A stretch of DNA of 64,000 bases from Odobenus rosmarus divergens (lineage: Eukaryota; Chordata; Mammalia; Carnivora; Odobenidae), in NCBI RefSeq assembly GCF_000321225.1, contig NW_004450404.1, positions 2,335,204 to 2,399,203 on the forward strand. Reading direction: 5' to 3'. The notes below the pieces were generated by a model that saw nothing but the letters and a program-made list of their open reading frames with translations, did no database searches and had not been told where the DNA came from. Positions 33,366 through 45,440 of this stretch are shown here, piece after piece; the stretch's first letter is position 1, and the number at the start of each line of letters is the position of its first letter. The position numbers and the translations under genes were made by a program.

Positions 33366-33965
33366 ATACAAGTGAGGCTGATGCTGCTGGTCCTTGGGGC
33401 CCTGTCTGCGTAGTGAGGCTCTCCTTGGCCTGGCTTCCCACCACCGTTCTCCCTGCCAGGCCTCTTCCTATTCTCCTTGCTTTTCCACTCCAGCCCTACT
33501 GGCCTCCCTTTTGCTCAAAGAACATACCAGAAATGTTCTCTTGCCTTAGGGCCTGTGCATTAGCTATTCCTTTCGCTTGGAATGCTCTTGCCCTAGATAG
33601 CCACGTGTCTGACTCCCACTTTCTTCACATCTCCCCCCGCCCGTCCCACCTTTTCAGTGAGCTTCACCCTGAACGCCACATTTACTATCTCAGCCTGTCC
33701 TCTGTTGTTCCCAACCCTGGGTCCTGCACTCCTGAAAGCTTTATCTTGCTCTTCTGTCCTTTGTTTGGTCTTTGGCATAGATTTTATGACCTTTTAACAC
33801 ACTTTAAAAATTTGCTTACATATCGTAGTCATTATTTTGTTATTTAGCTTCCCCCTAAACCCCTAAAGCCAGTTCTTAAGGGGCTCCCTCTTTGTGCGTT
33901 TTGTTTACTGATGTTCCCCAAGAGTCTAAAACAGCCACCAACAAATACTATTTGAACTTTGAATT

Positions 33966-35318
33966 TGAATGTGGTGGGCGAGTGAGAAGAAGAAATTAAG
34001 ATAATGTGGCGTGACTGCGCATCCCCCACTTTTCCCCAGGTGCATTTTGCTTAGTGTGTGGCATACGCGTGTGAGATATTGCTTGGCATATTCCAAAGGC
34101 TTTTCTTGGTCAAGATGAAGCAAAGCATGTTAGGCTTAAGACATTTCATGTTTCCCTTTATTTCCAGATGAGTTGAAATTAAATGTTATCTTTTTCTAAT
34201 AAACTTGCCATTGTCTTCAGAGACAAGTTTCAGGAAGGAAATAAAAAATAGTATTTGCAATTACTGTCTTCCATCTCACCCATGACTCAGACAGGTAAGT
34301 GCTTCTTCTGTACTTCATTGTCTTCAAATTTAGTAAAGCAGTTAGGTGTGTCTTTTATGATGGCAGTTGATTCCCTTTTAATTCTATCAGTCACTTTATC
34401 CTCCTTCTCCCTTCATTTTTCTCAATCCTCCTACGTTACCAACATTCAACCAGGCATTGTTTGACTGACATTATAGTCAGCATTTTTATATAACTAGGAT
34501 TATATCATTGAATAATGACACAAGCTAACTTCTTCACTGATTTAGCTTTTGAATTGATCTTGGCCAATATGCGCAAAGATCAATAGATTGCCTTGGTTCT
34601 TTATTGGATTTTCTACTCCTCTATCCTCAAAAAATTAATCTTTCTTAAATATTAAGCCAAATATTCATTCAACCAGTTTGACTTATAAAAATAGTCATTT
34701 CTTTTTTTGTTGGTAAATTGAATATTTCTTTTTTTATTTATTATTATTTTTTATCATGCTTCATATTCAAATTAAATATAATTAGAGGAGTTTCTTCCTC
34801 CCTTCAGAAAACAATCAATTCCTTAAAAAAGAAGCAAGACTTGAGGGTTCCAAAACAAATGTATTTCTGGAAAATAGGGCACTTAGCCTTGGTGAAGGGA
34901 ACTCACTCTTTTTCTTGTCCCCATGCATAGTCTCCATCCTGATCATTATAGGCCCTCTGAGCAAACTCTGGGCTGGGAATGAAGTCTAGTGGACACCAAT
35001 GATTGAGTAAGCCTGTGGGGGCCTTCCAGTGACCATTCATACTGGATAGAAATATTCTCAATCTCTTAGCTCACTCAGAGAAATTCATCCATATATCCTT
35101 TCCCCAAACCTTGTCACCAATCTGATTTTAATTTCCTTTAGGTCATGTTTACCCACTCAGATCTTTAGCCACTGCCAAGGAATTTGGGTAGATGCTGACC
35201 TCAGGCCATCTCCCTTTCCAGACAAGGTAGACAAAGAGAGGATTCTTGAAATTCTATTGTGAGAAGATTTCTCTTTTTCACCATCTTTTTGGGCTATACT
35301 TGAGTGGGGCAATGTTCG
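33966..35318. other. Unique-looking stretch, no gene
   Basis: 1.35 kb without a recognised repeat. A T-rich run lies near 34704-34756. Nothing else is supportable. Confidence 0.45.
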
Positions 35319-35800
35319 GGTTATCTACCGATGTGTAACAAATTATCCCAAACAGTGGTGTCAAACAACTATTTTATCCTGCTTATGGGTTTTGTGGGTC
35401 AGGAATTTCAGACGGGGACAGCAGAGATGGCACCACAATATCTGGGGCCTCAGCTGGAATACTCAAAGGCTGCAGTTGACTCCATAGCTGGGGTCTGTAA
35501 TCTTTTGAGGCCATCTTCATTTACGTGCCCTGTGGTTTCTGGCGGCTATTGGTGGGATCACATCCAGGCTATTGGCTAGAACATTTACATATGACCTCTC
35601 CATGTGGTCTGAGTATGGTGGTCTGTTTCCTCACAGCATGAGCAACTCAAGAGAACTAGGTAGAAACTCTATCACCTTTTACGACCTAGCCTCAGAGGTC
35701 ACAAAGTATCACTTCGGCTGTAGTAACAAGCCGGCCCACATTCAAGGGAAGGAACACAGATTCCCCATTTCTCAATGAGAGGAGTGTCAAAGGCACATCA
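35319..35800 (+). repeat. Ancient interspersed repeat, family B copy 2
   Basis: gatgtgtaacaaattatccc, gtggtgtcaaacaactattt, gtgggtcaggaatttcaga, cctcagctggaatactcaaa, and cggcccacattcaagggaag are characteristic words of a mammal-wide repeat that also gives 29996-30400. Confidence 0.65.
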
Positions 35801-35856
35801 TAAAAGGAGTATGTGGGATGGGCAATATTATTGTTACTCATAAACATTAGCTGTAT

Positions 35857-36454
35857 CTTTTTTCTTTAAAATTTTTTATTGTTATGTTAATCACCATACA
35901 TTACATCATTAGTTTTTGATGTAGTGTTCCATGATTCATTGTTTGTGGATAACACCCAGTGCTTCACGCAGAACGTGCCCTCTTTAATACCCATCACCAG
36001 GCTAACCCATCCCCCCACCCCCCTCCCCTCTAGAACCCTCAGTTTGTTTTTCAGAGTCCATCGTCTCTCATGGTTCGTCTCCCCCTCCCATTTACTCCCC
36101 TTCATTCTTCCCCTCCTGCTATCTTCTTCTTCTTTTTTTTCTTAACATATATTGCCTTATTTTTTCAGAGGTACAGATCTGTGATTCAACAGTCTTGCAC
36201 AATTCACAGCACTCACCATAGCACATACCCTCCCCAATGTCTATCACCCAGCCACTCCATCCCTCCCACCCCGCCACCACTCCAGCAACCCTCAGTTTGT
36301 TTCCTGAGATTAAGAATTCCTCATATCAGTGAGGTCATATGATACATGTCTTTCTTTGATTGACTTATTTCACTCAGCATAACACCCTCCAGTTCCATTC
36401 ATGTCATTGCAAATGGCAAGATCTCATTCCTTTTGATGGCTGCATGATATTCCA
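35857..36454 (-). mobile_element. Young L1 3' end, 5'-truncated, antisense
   Basis: About 600 bases: the L1 terminus at 35870, the 3' UTR with a C-rich tract at 36006-36029, and the end of ORF2 (ttcctttgatggctgcatg region). Truncation falls at gatattccatt, right beside the ORF2 site that carries microsatellites in two other L1 copies. Target duplication 35841-35856 and 36455-36470, 14 of 16 identical. Confidence 0.94.
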
Positions 36455-36659
36455 TTAACACTAGCTGTATTTAATGGGAAGTCCTAGACTGTTTTGTGGA
36501 ATACAAATTGTTGAAGTAATTATTCCCAGTGATTGATTTTTCACTTATTGAACATTTTTAAGCACTATGGGATGATATTTTTCAACTTTTATATGCCTTT
36601 AAGCATTTTTGTTCACTTTCCAGAATTAGAGTGATTTTTACTCTATTTTTAAAATTTCT

Positions 36660-36857
36660 TTTTTTTTTTAAAGATTTTATTTATTTATTTGACAGAGAGA
36701 GACACAGCGAGAGAGGGAACACAAGCAGGGGGAGTGGGAGAGGGAGAAGCAGGCTCCCCGCTGAACAGGAAGCCCAATGCGGGCCTCGATCCCAGGACCC
36801 TGGGACCATGACCTGAGCTGAAGGCAGACGCTTAATGACTGAGCCACCCAGGCGCCC
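36660..36857 (-). mobile_element. Can-SINE, antisense
   Basis: Complete antisense copy. Target duplication ctatttttaa(a/g)atttct at 36643-36659 and 36858-36874, one mismatch in 17. Confidence 0.96.
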
Positions 36858-36874
36858 CTATTTTTAAGATTTCT

Positions 36875-37797
36875 AATTATTTGAGGGTCTGTGTGTACTG
36901 GTATCAGGTGTCAGCTAAAAAAAACGGCCTTCTATCAAAGAAAATTAAGGTTTATTTTTCATTGAACTCAAAATACAACTAGCTACATTGATTACTGGTG
37001 GCCCAAAGCCCATGAAAATTATATGAGGATCAATGTTTAGATACAGTTTTTTTTTTTTTTCAATCTTTCTTCAAATCTGGGAAGAGATTTCTGTCTTCTG
37101 TGCAATAGCAAGGCAAATGTCAGATCAATCTGCCTTCAGGCCAGCAGTGTAAGCAACCTTAAGCTTGTCCTTGCATTCACATTGTGGTTGCACAGGCTTT
37201 GTATTAACAGCTTCCATCCTGACAGCAAACACTGTACAAATGCTGGTCACATAATGTCAAATACAATGAAGAAAACTTGAAATATAAAATAAGTGTTTAC
37301 GCAAAGATAGTAAAAACATGTTAAGTCAAGTAAGTGAACAGTGATGATTGAAAATGGAAAGAATGAAAAGGCAAAAGAGAAGGTAGGCAAAATTACTTTT
37401 ATAAGTATGTTTAAGATTTGTGCAACTATCGTAGGTGGCACAGAAATTATAAAAACATGAACTGGATATTGCAAATATTAACTCTCACATGAATTTGCTT
37501 TTAGACAATTCATCTAGAGCTAGAGGCAAACATAATAATTTATTAAAGTATTTGCAAACTAGCAGAGCAGGAATAAGTGGATGAGAATGATTTGTAAATA
37601 AAAAACAAAAAGAGTAGTGTTTGTATGAGGATTCAAACTTCTGGAGAGGAAATGGATAAATATACTTTAAAACACTTAAAGGGCTGTAACCCATCCCATG
37701 CTGTCTTGTGCAACATTCTATCTCGATGCTATAAGTATTTCTGTAATTATTAGTGGTGTATCAAAATATTATCAATATTTAAAACAACAAACTTGGA
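36875..37797. other. Unique-looking AT-rich stretch, no gene
   Basis: No gene or repeat recognised. A T14 run is at 37048-37061. Confidence 0.5.
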
Positions 37798-37815
37798 CTA
37801 TTCAGTTTAGTTTTT

Positions 37816-38023
37816 TTAAAGATTTATTTATTTATTTTGAGAGAGTGAGAATGAGAGAGAGAGAGAGAGAGAGGGAGAGAGAGCACATGAGAGGGGGGAG
37901 GGCCAGAGGGAGAAGCAGGTTCCTCGCTGAGCGGGGAGCCTGATGCGGGACTCGATCCCGGGACTCCAGGATCATGACCTGAGCCGAAGGCAGTCGCTTA
38001 ACCAACTGAGCCACCCAGGCGCC
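37816..38023 (-). mobile_element. Can-SINE, antisense
   Basis: Complete antisense copy with a GA-rich stretch. Target duplication ctattcagttta(g/a)ttttt at 37798-37815 and 38024-38041, one mismatch in 18. Recent. Confidence 0.97.
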
Positions 38024-38041
38024 CTATTCAGTTTAATTTTT

Positions 38042-38960
38042 AATCAACTTGTTTCTTTGACTAATTGTGTTCGTTTCAACCAATTTACTTTCTGTCAATT
38101 AACCTGGAGCCATGCTAGGCAAAGTAGTACCATAAATAAAAAGGACGGTGAGATACAATGCCTAGCTTCATTTTTTGTAATTTATTTTAGGAGAAAATGT
38201 GTGAAGAAATTTCTTAAGATTTAAATAATAGGTCAAGACACCAATAGGGGACTTGCGACAAGGCTCTGTATGATTAATTATTGAATCATTTGTAAACTTC
38301 TGTTTCTTATGTGATGTACAGGTATTAGTACCATGATGATACAAACTACTAAGAAATAATGGGTAAAACATAATAAATATCTTTTTTTTATGCTAGCTGA
38401 GATAACAGGAAACTAAGAATTCTCCCCAAGAACCAAAACTGAAGAGGAAAACTGAAAAAGGAAAGTTATACAGGGGCTTGAAGCTCTTGCTGCTCAGGGT
38501 TTGGAGGGTGGTTTGCTGGTTTCTGCAACTAAGGGGATCAGGTTTTAACTACCAGGTGGGAACAAACAGCTACGCTTCAGGCTAGAACAAACCAGAAAGG
38601 AATGACCACATAAAGCTATAACCCTTAAAGGGCTATGCCACAATGAAAGGATAGAACAGAAGCAAAATCTATGCACTGCCAGCAAGACAACCACCCCATT
38701 CTCCAGGTCCCCTCACCCCTCAAAAAATGGGACCTTGGGTTTGCTCTCAGTTGAATTTCTGGTTCAAACACATATTTCCTTTGTAATTCAGTAAACCCAA
38801 ACCCATAAAATTAATGGAAAAAGTGGTGCGCATCCAGTCATTCCCTGGTAGAAGTAAATGCTAATGGTGTCTGGAGAGTCACGCCCTCCACCCGGACCAC
38901 AAAAGACTCCTGAAGATAAAGCCCCACTAAACATGAGCTCACCTCCAAAGGAAAAAAGAA
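38042..38960. other. Unique-looking stretch, no gene
   Basis: No gene. Text from about 38640 may belong to an eroded old L1 whose ORF1-like region becomes legible after 38960. Confidence 0.4.
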
Positions 38961-39299
38961 AAAGGCATTGAGATACATTGGCAGCCAACACAGCCAACAC
39001 TTTGATTAGACCCTCAAGTCCTTCAAATGATGAGATTATTAAATATGTGCTTTGAGGTATGACTAAACATATTTTAAAAAGGAGAAAAATATAATAAAAT
39101 ATCAAGATAATACCAAAATGACCAGGAAGACTTAAAAATAAATCCAAAGATCTGTTTTGAAATGAAAAATGTAGTCATTAAAATACACAGTGGATAGATT
39201 AAATTACAGATTAGACAGAACTAAAGAATAAATTAGTGAAATGAAAGATAGAGCTGAAGAATTTACTCAGAATATAACACGTTCTGCGAGTGTGGGAGC
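38961..39299 (+). mobile_element. Old L1/HAL1-like ORF1 remnant
   Basis: ttacagattagacagaacta, aataaattagtgaaatgaaa, gatagagctgaagaatttac, tcagaatataac is the ORF1 coiled-coil segment of old L1/HAL1 elements. Only short frames remain. It ends against L2 sequence. A further ORF1 part is at 40430-41310. Confidence 0.6.
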
Positions 39300-39600
39300 A
39301 ATCACTTTAGATTGGCACAATCAGAGGAAGCATTGTGAAGGAGATAGAATTTTAGCTGAATCTCAAAGGCTGTGGAGGGATAGGCAAATGAAGGTATTTC
39401 ACAGGGAGTGGCATGGCATGAGCCGCATTTCAGAGACTACATTCAAAACTTATTTAGGTCACAGGGAGTTGGCCACTTTGGCTGAAAGGGAGAGTTTGAA
39501 TAGGGAGGTAGAAAGAGATAAAGGCTGACTAGGAAAGTTAGGGCCTATGCTTAAAACCACATAGAAACTATGGCAATAATTACATAAAATTAATTTGTTT
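39300..39600 (-). mobile_element. L2 LINE fragment, antisense
   Basis: ggaagcattgtgaaggagat, ttagctgaatctcaaaggc, aggcaaatgaaggtatttca and cagggagtggcatggcatg resemble the reverse of the L2 3' region. The open frame of 95 codons on the plus strand here is antisense to L2 and accidental. Confidence 0.55.
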
Positions 39601-40429
39601 AAGACTAAAGCAGACATATAATATCTGCTATGCTGACATCATGGTCCTTCTGACATGAAACACACCAGCTTGGCTAGCTTCCCTCCACTGAGCATGTACT
39701 GTGCATATCTACTTAAAATGGAGGCCTCGGTCTTGAACTCACCTTCCTCCTTGCCTTCCCTCACTCCACACAGAGGTACATTTCAAAAGCTTTCAGGTTG
39801 AAACCTGAATGAAAAAAGAAAGTCCATGAAACTTGTAGTTGTGCCAGGCTGAGAATGGTGCTAAGCAGTCTATAACACCTTTTTTCTTAAAAAAAAAAAA
39901 AAAAGGCTTTATGTTATCTCCTTAAATTAATCCCCTGAAGTATAGAAGCTTTGTTATCTTTAAATCCCTTTCAAATGTGATGGTAAAATGGATCCCAACA
40001 CCGGAAATTTAATAAGGCCTCAGAGGAAAAAGCAGATTTCAGATTCCCTAGCAAAGGATGAACCCTGCTCCAGGTGAATTATCTCCATTGCCCTCTTCAC
40101 CTGACTTCCACCTATACGACAGGAGGCAACACCTAGCCCTGCAATGGGGAGAAAGAGATTCACCCTGCATAAAGTGGGTAACATGTCAATTAAAATTTAC
40201 CCACACAACTTCCGAGCAGACAGATTTGCAAAAAGCTGCTCATATTCAGCATTAGCAAGATGAAATTAAATGGCAGGGAAATAATGCAGTCATGTTATAG
40301 CTAAATAAGTGGGTTGATAAATAAATAAATAATAGAAGGTAGCTAGAAACAAAGCAACACAGTAGTAAATGAATAAATAGATGAATGAATGAATAAAAGG
40401 CGGAAGACCCCCTAAATCTGGAAGAATAA
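39601..40429. other. Unique-looking stretch with simple repeats
   Basis: No gene. An A15 run is at 39890-39904, and (ATAA)n/(ATGA)n runs lie at 40316-40335 and 40371-40397. Confidence 0.5.
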
Positions 40430-41310
40430 GAAAGATATTTCTTAAGTGTACTGAAAGTTATAAAAGACTAAAGAATATAAATTCAACAAAACAAGTAGTA
40501 GACAAGATGATAAGACAACAGAGTGAGAAGGGAGATTGTAGAGGTTAAGAAATTTGCTTACCCTTGTACTTTTAAAAAAATCAATTTGAGACAGCAAAGA
40601 GAAGAATATTTAGGCCTGAAAATAAGCATAGAAAAATATTTGAGAGAGTCTCAGAATATGCAGAGGTGAAAAGATGAATAAGAGAGATGCTAGATATGGA
40701 AGACAGACAAGGTAATTAAACATACTAGACAATTGTGTTCCCGAAATGTAGAAAGACAGAGTTAGAATAAGGGAAAATGTATTTTAAAATGAAGGTAAAA
40801 GGAAATATTAAGGTCAAGATGGATTCCTTTGTACTAGGAAGGAAAGGACACAGAACTAACATCCAATATTAAATTTCAAGTTTAAAGAAAAAATTTCAGG
40901 TATGCAGATTTTTTTTTTTTTTTAAAAAGCCAGTCTTCTACAAGGTGAGGAGAGGGGAGAGTAATCAGATTTTCCTTCAACTTTTCTATAGCTTCATTAG
41001 GGTTGCCCAAATGCAGCAAATAACAATACAGAATGCCCAGTTTAATTTTAAAATTTAGATGCAACATTTGGAACAGACTTCTAAAAAATTCATTGTTCAT
41101 TGAAAATTCAAATTTACCTGGGCATCCTGTATTTTATCTGATAGTCATAAGCCGTGTTTAATGTCAGAAAGTAAAGGAACAATGTCTGCAAAGTTCTGCA
41201 GGAAAGAAAATGGTACTCAAGATTATTATACCCAGCTAACTGATCACTCAATTAAATAGTCAACAGGCAAGTTTGAGACTATCAGGGAATAGAACTACTC
41301 AATGAGGAAA
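40430..41310 (+). mobile_element. Old L1/HAL1-like ORF1 region, split by a MITE
   Basis: A-rich text in L1 ORF1 orientation, for example atttgagagagtctcagaat, and after the MITE gattattatacccagctaac, the ORF1 C-terminal IxYPAK-like zone. It is eroded with no usable frame. The palindromic MITE at 40990-41150 sits inside it. Confidence 0.55.
40990..41150. mobile_element. Palindromic DNA-transposon MITE
   Basis: The arms acagaatgcccagtttaatt and the reverse of aaatttacctgggcatcctgt are complementary with few mismatches, and the outer ends (agggttgccc and atctgatag...) are weaker. A short element that is mostly inverted repeat, as in non-autonomous DNA transposons. The family is not named with confidence. 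Confidence 0.6.
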
Positions 41311-41838
41311 TTCTGTTAACCATGTGGATGATTAAAATAAAGAGCTTAGGAATGGAGAAGCCACAGTAAAAAGGATGCTGAATCTGGAAAGTTCTAAGGC
41401 AGTTTGATTTAGTGGATCACACATTGTCATTCACTTTCGAAGTCTCTTCCTCTGTCTACCTTCCACTGGTAGCATCGATCTCGGGACACTCTCTTCACAT
41501 TGTGGCCTCCAGAAGCTCTAGAATGACCTTCTACCAGCTTGGCAACCTCTGTGGAAAGACGGTGCTTTTTCTTCAAAGCATTTCAGAAAAACTCCTGGCC
41601 TGATCCTCATTTGCTTTTGTTGGCTGGACTAAGGAATGAGCCCATCCATCGCTGGATCATTTATCATCACCATATAAATAGGCTACTATTCTTACTGGTT
41701 AGACTGTATCACATGGCACCAGGGGTGGGGTTAGCCCCACACAAATCCCTGAGAGTGGAGGAGAAGTGGCCCCTCAAAGAAATTCAGGGTGCTAGGACCA
41801 AAAGAAGGGGAATGGATCCTGAGCAGACCAGTAGAGCA
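41311..41838. other. Unique-looking stretch, no gene
   Basis: No gene supported. A plus-strand open frame of 187 codons (41539-42102) crosses from here into L2-like sequence and has no recognisable domain. Confidence 0.45.
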
Positions 41839-41985
41839 GCTATTTTATACATTATATTATTTCCCCAACTAAAGTGTAAACATCTTGAGAATAAGAGCTC
41901 TGTGTTCTACTTCTTTTTATCTCACACAACGACTGCCCAAGTTCCTTACTATAGTGAAGGCGCTCAAAAATATTTATTAATTTCC
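41839..41985 (+). mobile_element. L2 LINE 3' end
   Basis: aactaaagtgtaaacatctt, gagaataagagctctgtgt and gaaggcgctcaaaaatattt match the sense L2 3' terminus (gtaagctccatgagggcag ... ggcgctcaataaatattt). Confidence 0.65.
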
Positions 41986-42528
41986 CTTGACATAACTTCT
42001 TTCATTTGTGAAATGAGGAGGTGGAATTTCAAGGTTCGTCCAGCTTTAATAATATTCTATGAAAAATTCCATGGAAATATATCATGTGGGGCCCCACATT
42101 AAGTGTTTTTTTTTTTTTTTGTATAGCCTATAGTAAAACATTTGAATAGTTATGTGTAGGTATAGCTCACAATAGATGTTTTCAATTTCAGAAATGTCAG
42201 AAGTTTTACAAAGTCATATCAGATACTGTATTCTTGTATGTTTTCTTCAAGTCAGTAATTCACAATATGAAGGAATAGTTTTCCTAATCATGCACAGGTC
42301 TTTTCCTAATGTTCACATTTTTGTTGTTGTTGAACTATGTTTGCTTCACGTCACTTCTAAGGCTCTAGATAAGAAATGAGAGTCTTGATCACTTCTTCTC
42401 CCACTTACGTCTACTGCAAAGTTCAGTTTTCATTAATTACTATCTCCCATTTGGCTCAGCCAGAAACTCTACCATCTTCCTTCCTTCTCTCCTCCCCATC
42501 CAATTGTCCACCTCATCCATTAGTTCTA
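41986..42528. other. Unique-looking stretch, no gene
   Basis: Nothing recognised. A T16 run is at 42105-42120. Confidence 0.5.
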
Positions 42529-42546
42529 CTCCCTAGATACATTTTA

Positions 42547-42747
42547 TTTTTTTAAAGATTTTATTTATTTATTTGACAGAGAGAGAGAGAGAGACAGCGA
42601 GAGAGGGAACACAAGCAGGGGGAGTGGAAGAGGAAGAAGCAGGTTCCCTGCCGAGCAGGGAGCCCGACGGGGGCTCGATCCCAGGACTCTGGGATCATGA
42701 CCTGAGCTGAAGACAGACGCTTAACGACTGAGTCACCCAGGCGGTCC
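42547..42747 (-). mobile_element. Can-SINE, antisense, perfect 18-bp target duplication
   Basis: Complete antisense copy. Identical 18-base duplications (ctccctagatacatttta) at 42529-42546 and 42748-42765. Recent, possibly polymorphic. Confidence 0.97.
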
Positions 42748-42865
42748 CTCCCTAGATACATTTTAGATTTCTCTCCTGCTCTAGATTCTTCCTCCCATCC
42801 TCAGTGCCGTGGCTCAATTCCTATAGTTACCTACTGTATCTCTCTTCTATTGTGCTTGTCATATG

Positions 42866-43100
42866 AATATATGGTGATAAGAGAAAGGGCTCCAGCCAGT
42901 TGGCCTCATTCAAAACCTGGCTCACACACTTACTCTGTGTGACTCTGCAGGAGTTATATAACCTCTCTGAGCCGCAGCTGCCTCTTCTATAGGATGAGGC
43001 TAAAAATAGTACCTCATCGGGTTATTGAGAACATTAGGTGAGATAAAACACGTAAAGCACTTAGATCAATATCCAGTAGTGAGCAACCAGAAAAAATTTT
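42866..43100 (+). mobile_element. MIR SINE
   Basis: attcaaaacctggctcacac, acttactctgtgtgactctg, tataacctctctgagccgc, aaaatagtacctcatcgggt and aaacacgtaaagcacttaga follow MIR in order through most of its length. Confidence 0.85.
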
Positions 43101-44589
43101 AAACTATTACTATTATTATTGGTATTGGTTTTGTTTACAGCAATTTAAGTGGCTGATTCCTCCACTAGGCTGGGCACTCATCAACAGCAGAGTCCTTTGT
43201 CATTAGCAGTGTTTTTAGTATTTTAATCACTAGCTCTCTGCACAGTGTAGGAGCATTTCAAAATCTAGTTCAATTAATTTCACGTCAGAATAAGACAGTT
43301 GTACAAAATAACCACTAGATGGAAGCAAAACCTTTTATAAAATCAATTCTTGACCAGAAATTGCTGCAGTGCACAAAGATCTACCCCTTTTGTCTCCTTA
43401 TTTGTACAACCTCATCGTCGCCAACAACAAAATAACATGCTCTTCCTCCTCAATAACAAGAGCTGCCACGAGGGTGGCTCATAAAGAGGTCCAAAACTTT
43501 GTAAATGGAACTCAATTCAGAATTGAGATTTTGGAAAACCTTTGCTGCAGAATTTAGAAATTCCTAGTCGGAAAATGCTGAGGATATCATCATTGAAACA
43601 AAAGCCAGCTACCACCCAGCCACATTTCGTAATAAGAATCTCTGAAGGCTCATCATGGGAAAGATGTAGACTCCCAGCTCTGTGCCCAGTGACAGCCACT
43701 TAATGGCCAACTGTCCCTGTGAATGACACAGCTCTGTTGATTAACAAAGAGCTGTTGTCTTACTATCTTGTTTGGGATGGAGGGATTACAGGTACTCAAT
43801 GACTATTACTGGGTTTACTTTCCTCTTTAAGGGCATCTATATTTCATCTTCACATATGGATCTGCTGCCCTTCATTTGCAGTGAAGGGACTTCCTTTCTT
43901 TCTCCCTTGCTCATTTCCAGGGGTCCTCAGCCTTTTCTTTCTCCACACGATTCTCATGTATGTCATCCTCACATCAGTGACACCTCCCGTTACATCACTG
44001 TCATTATTGTCATTATTGTCAGCCAAGCTTCTCAATAGGGAGGGGGCTGTGTATAGTTGGAATAGCCCTAAGCTCAGATTCTGTTGAGCTCCCATGAGCC
44101 CTTAGCTTTCTCTGATTAGCCCTCTCTCACTGCCCATTAGCAGCAGCAATGAGTTGATATTCTCTTAGAGAAGGACTTGCTCTCCCTCATACTTGTAAAT
44201 AATCCTGGACTCTTTCACTTTCCTACTTTTCTTTTTCCCTCTCTCTCTTTTCTTTTCTTCCCCTCCCCATCTCCCGTTCTCTCTCTTCCCTGTTTCCTCT
44301 CCCTCTTAAAATTCAAATTATGTCTTTCCTACGACGCAATACTATCTTAAACATCTAACAAGAGATCATCCTTAGAATATAAAATTGATCTCAAAAGTGA
44401 GAGAAGGGAGTTTTGTTGCATACTAAACGTGTGTGATATCTTGGTAGGAAAATATTATTTCCACTTAAAAGCAATGCTCCATCACTGCTATCACCCACCC
44501 CATATTGAATAAGCATCAACTGAGTGCACAGCAGAGACAAAGAGCAAAGACCCCTTAAGATCAACTCAAATCACGAGGATGAAAAATGA
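43101..44589. other. Unique-looking stretch with a pyrimidine tract
   Basis: No gene. The text at 43155-43260 may be a worn L2 3' end. A long pyrimidine-rich stretch (C and T almost throughout) lies at 44215-44312. Confidence 0.45.
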
Positions 44590-45440
44590 CTTCGGTTCCG
44601 GTCTCTTTTTTTCTTGTCACAGTCTCTTTCCAAGTGCGGAGAGGTTTCACTGGCCTGCTCATTTCTCAAACCGAATCTCCGTCTGAGATTTAGACTTCCC
44701 TAAATGTAGCGTAGAAACTTAGCAGCTGGAATTCAGGTTATGGCAGAGGAATTCCATTTCCCGCGATGCCTCCTTTCCTCCCACAGAGCAGCCAAGCGCG
44801 AAAGCTCAGGCAAGGAGCAGAAAGAACGAATTTAGGTTACCCTCCTGTGATCACAGCTGCGTGGTTCACCCCAGTCACTAAACAAACACGCGCTGACCAG
44901 GTAGTAAGACAAATGAGCTAAAGCCATCCCCAGCACACGGTTATCCTTATTAACGTTTAATGAATCTCCAAGGAGGACAAAGCATGTTTCTGTATCCCCC
45001 TGAGGCAACATGAATTCTGCGAAGTATTTCGATTTCGGAATACACAGATGTAGAGAGAGATTTGTTCTCTAGCCGTGTTCTCACCGCCTGGCACAAAATG
45101 TACGCACAGCTACAGACGGCTGCCTTCGCTTCTCACAAGGGGCTGGTGGAGATTCTCCAGGGGCGTGGGTGCAGCCGTGGCGGTGTGATCTTCCTTCCTG
45201 GTCTCATTGCCGGCCTCGCTGCTGCCTTATGTAATATGGTCTGTTTGCTGCTGGGCTCCTGCTGGATTGGCTCCGAGTGGGAACTGCAAAACCTGGGTGC
45301 AGCCCCGTGAGCGCTAGACTCAGGCAGCTGATCTGATTTTGTATTTCTCCTGTACCAAGAGGTTAAACTGAGCATCGCTAAGGAAATAAACGTGGGTGCT
45401 TGTGCACAGCGTGGTGAGGAATGATTTGCATGAAAAATGG
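44590..45440. promoter_or_regulatory. CpG-enriched repeat-free block, candidate regulatory element
   Basis: By eye about thirty CpGs occur in 850 bases, far more than in neighbouring DNA, and no repeat is recognised. It holds CGCG words (ccgcgatg at about 44761, aagcgcgaaag at about 44795) and an octamer motif ATTTGCAT at 45424-45431. Two overlapping open frames of about 80 codons lie at 45062-45375 on opposite strands, unrecognised. It may be an enhancer, a non-coding transcript promoter or exon. This is inference from composition. Confidence 0.4.

Larger units (their letters stand above)
32820..33965 (+). mobile_element. L2 LINE 3' part, split by a SINE and a MITE
   Basis: Pieces in order: cccgactgctcgctctgctg and acaggccaaggtgat; then, after the SINE, gatcatgtgactcctctgct and actcccatctccctcgcag; then, after a MER5-like MITE, tactggcctcccttttgct, ttgccttagggcctgtgca, cgcttggaatgctcttgccc and tcagtgagcttcaccctgaa. 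This is the L2 sense order. An open frame of 191 codons at 33272-33847 is accidental; it runs through MITE and 3' UTR. Confidence 0.8.

Noticed and set aside
33272..33847. 191-codon open frame on the plus strand
   Set aside because: It starts in a MER5-like MITE and runs through the L2 3' UTR, so it cannot be a genuine protein.
41539..42102. 187-codon open frame on the plus strand
   Set aside because: It crosses into L2 3' end sequence, has no domain, and has no start context that stands out.
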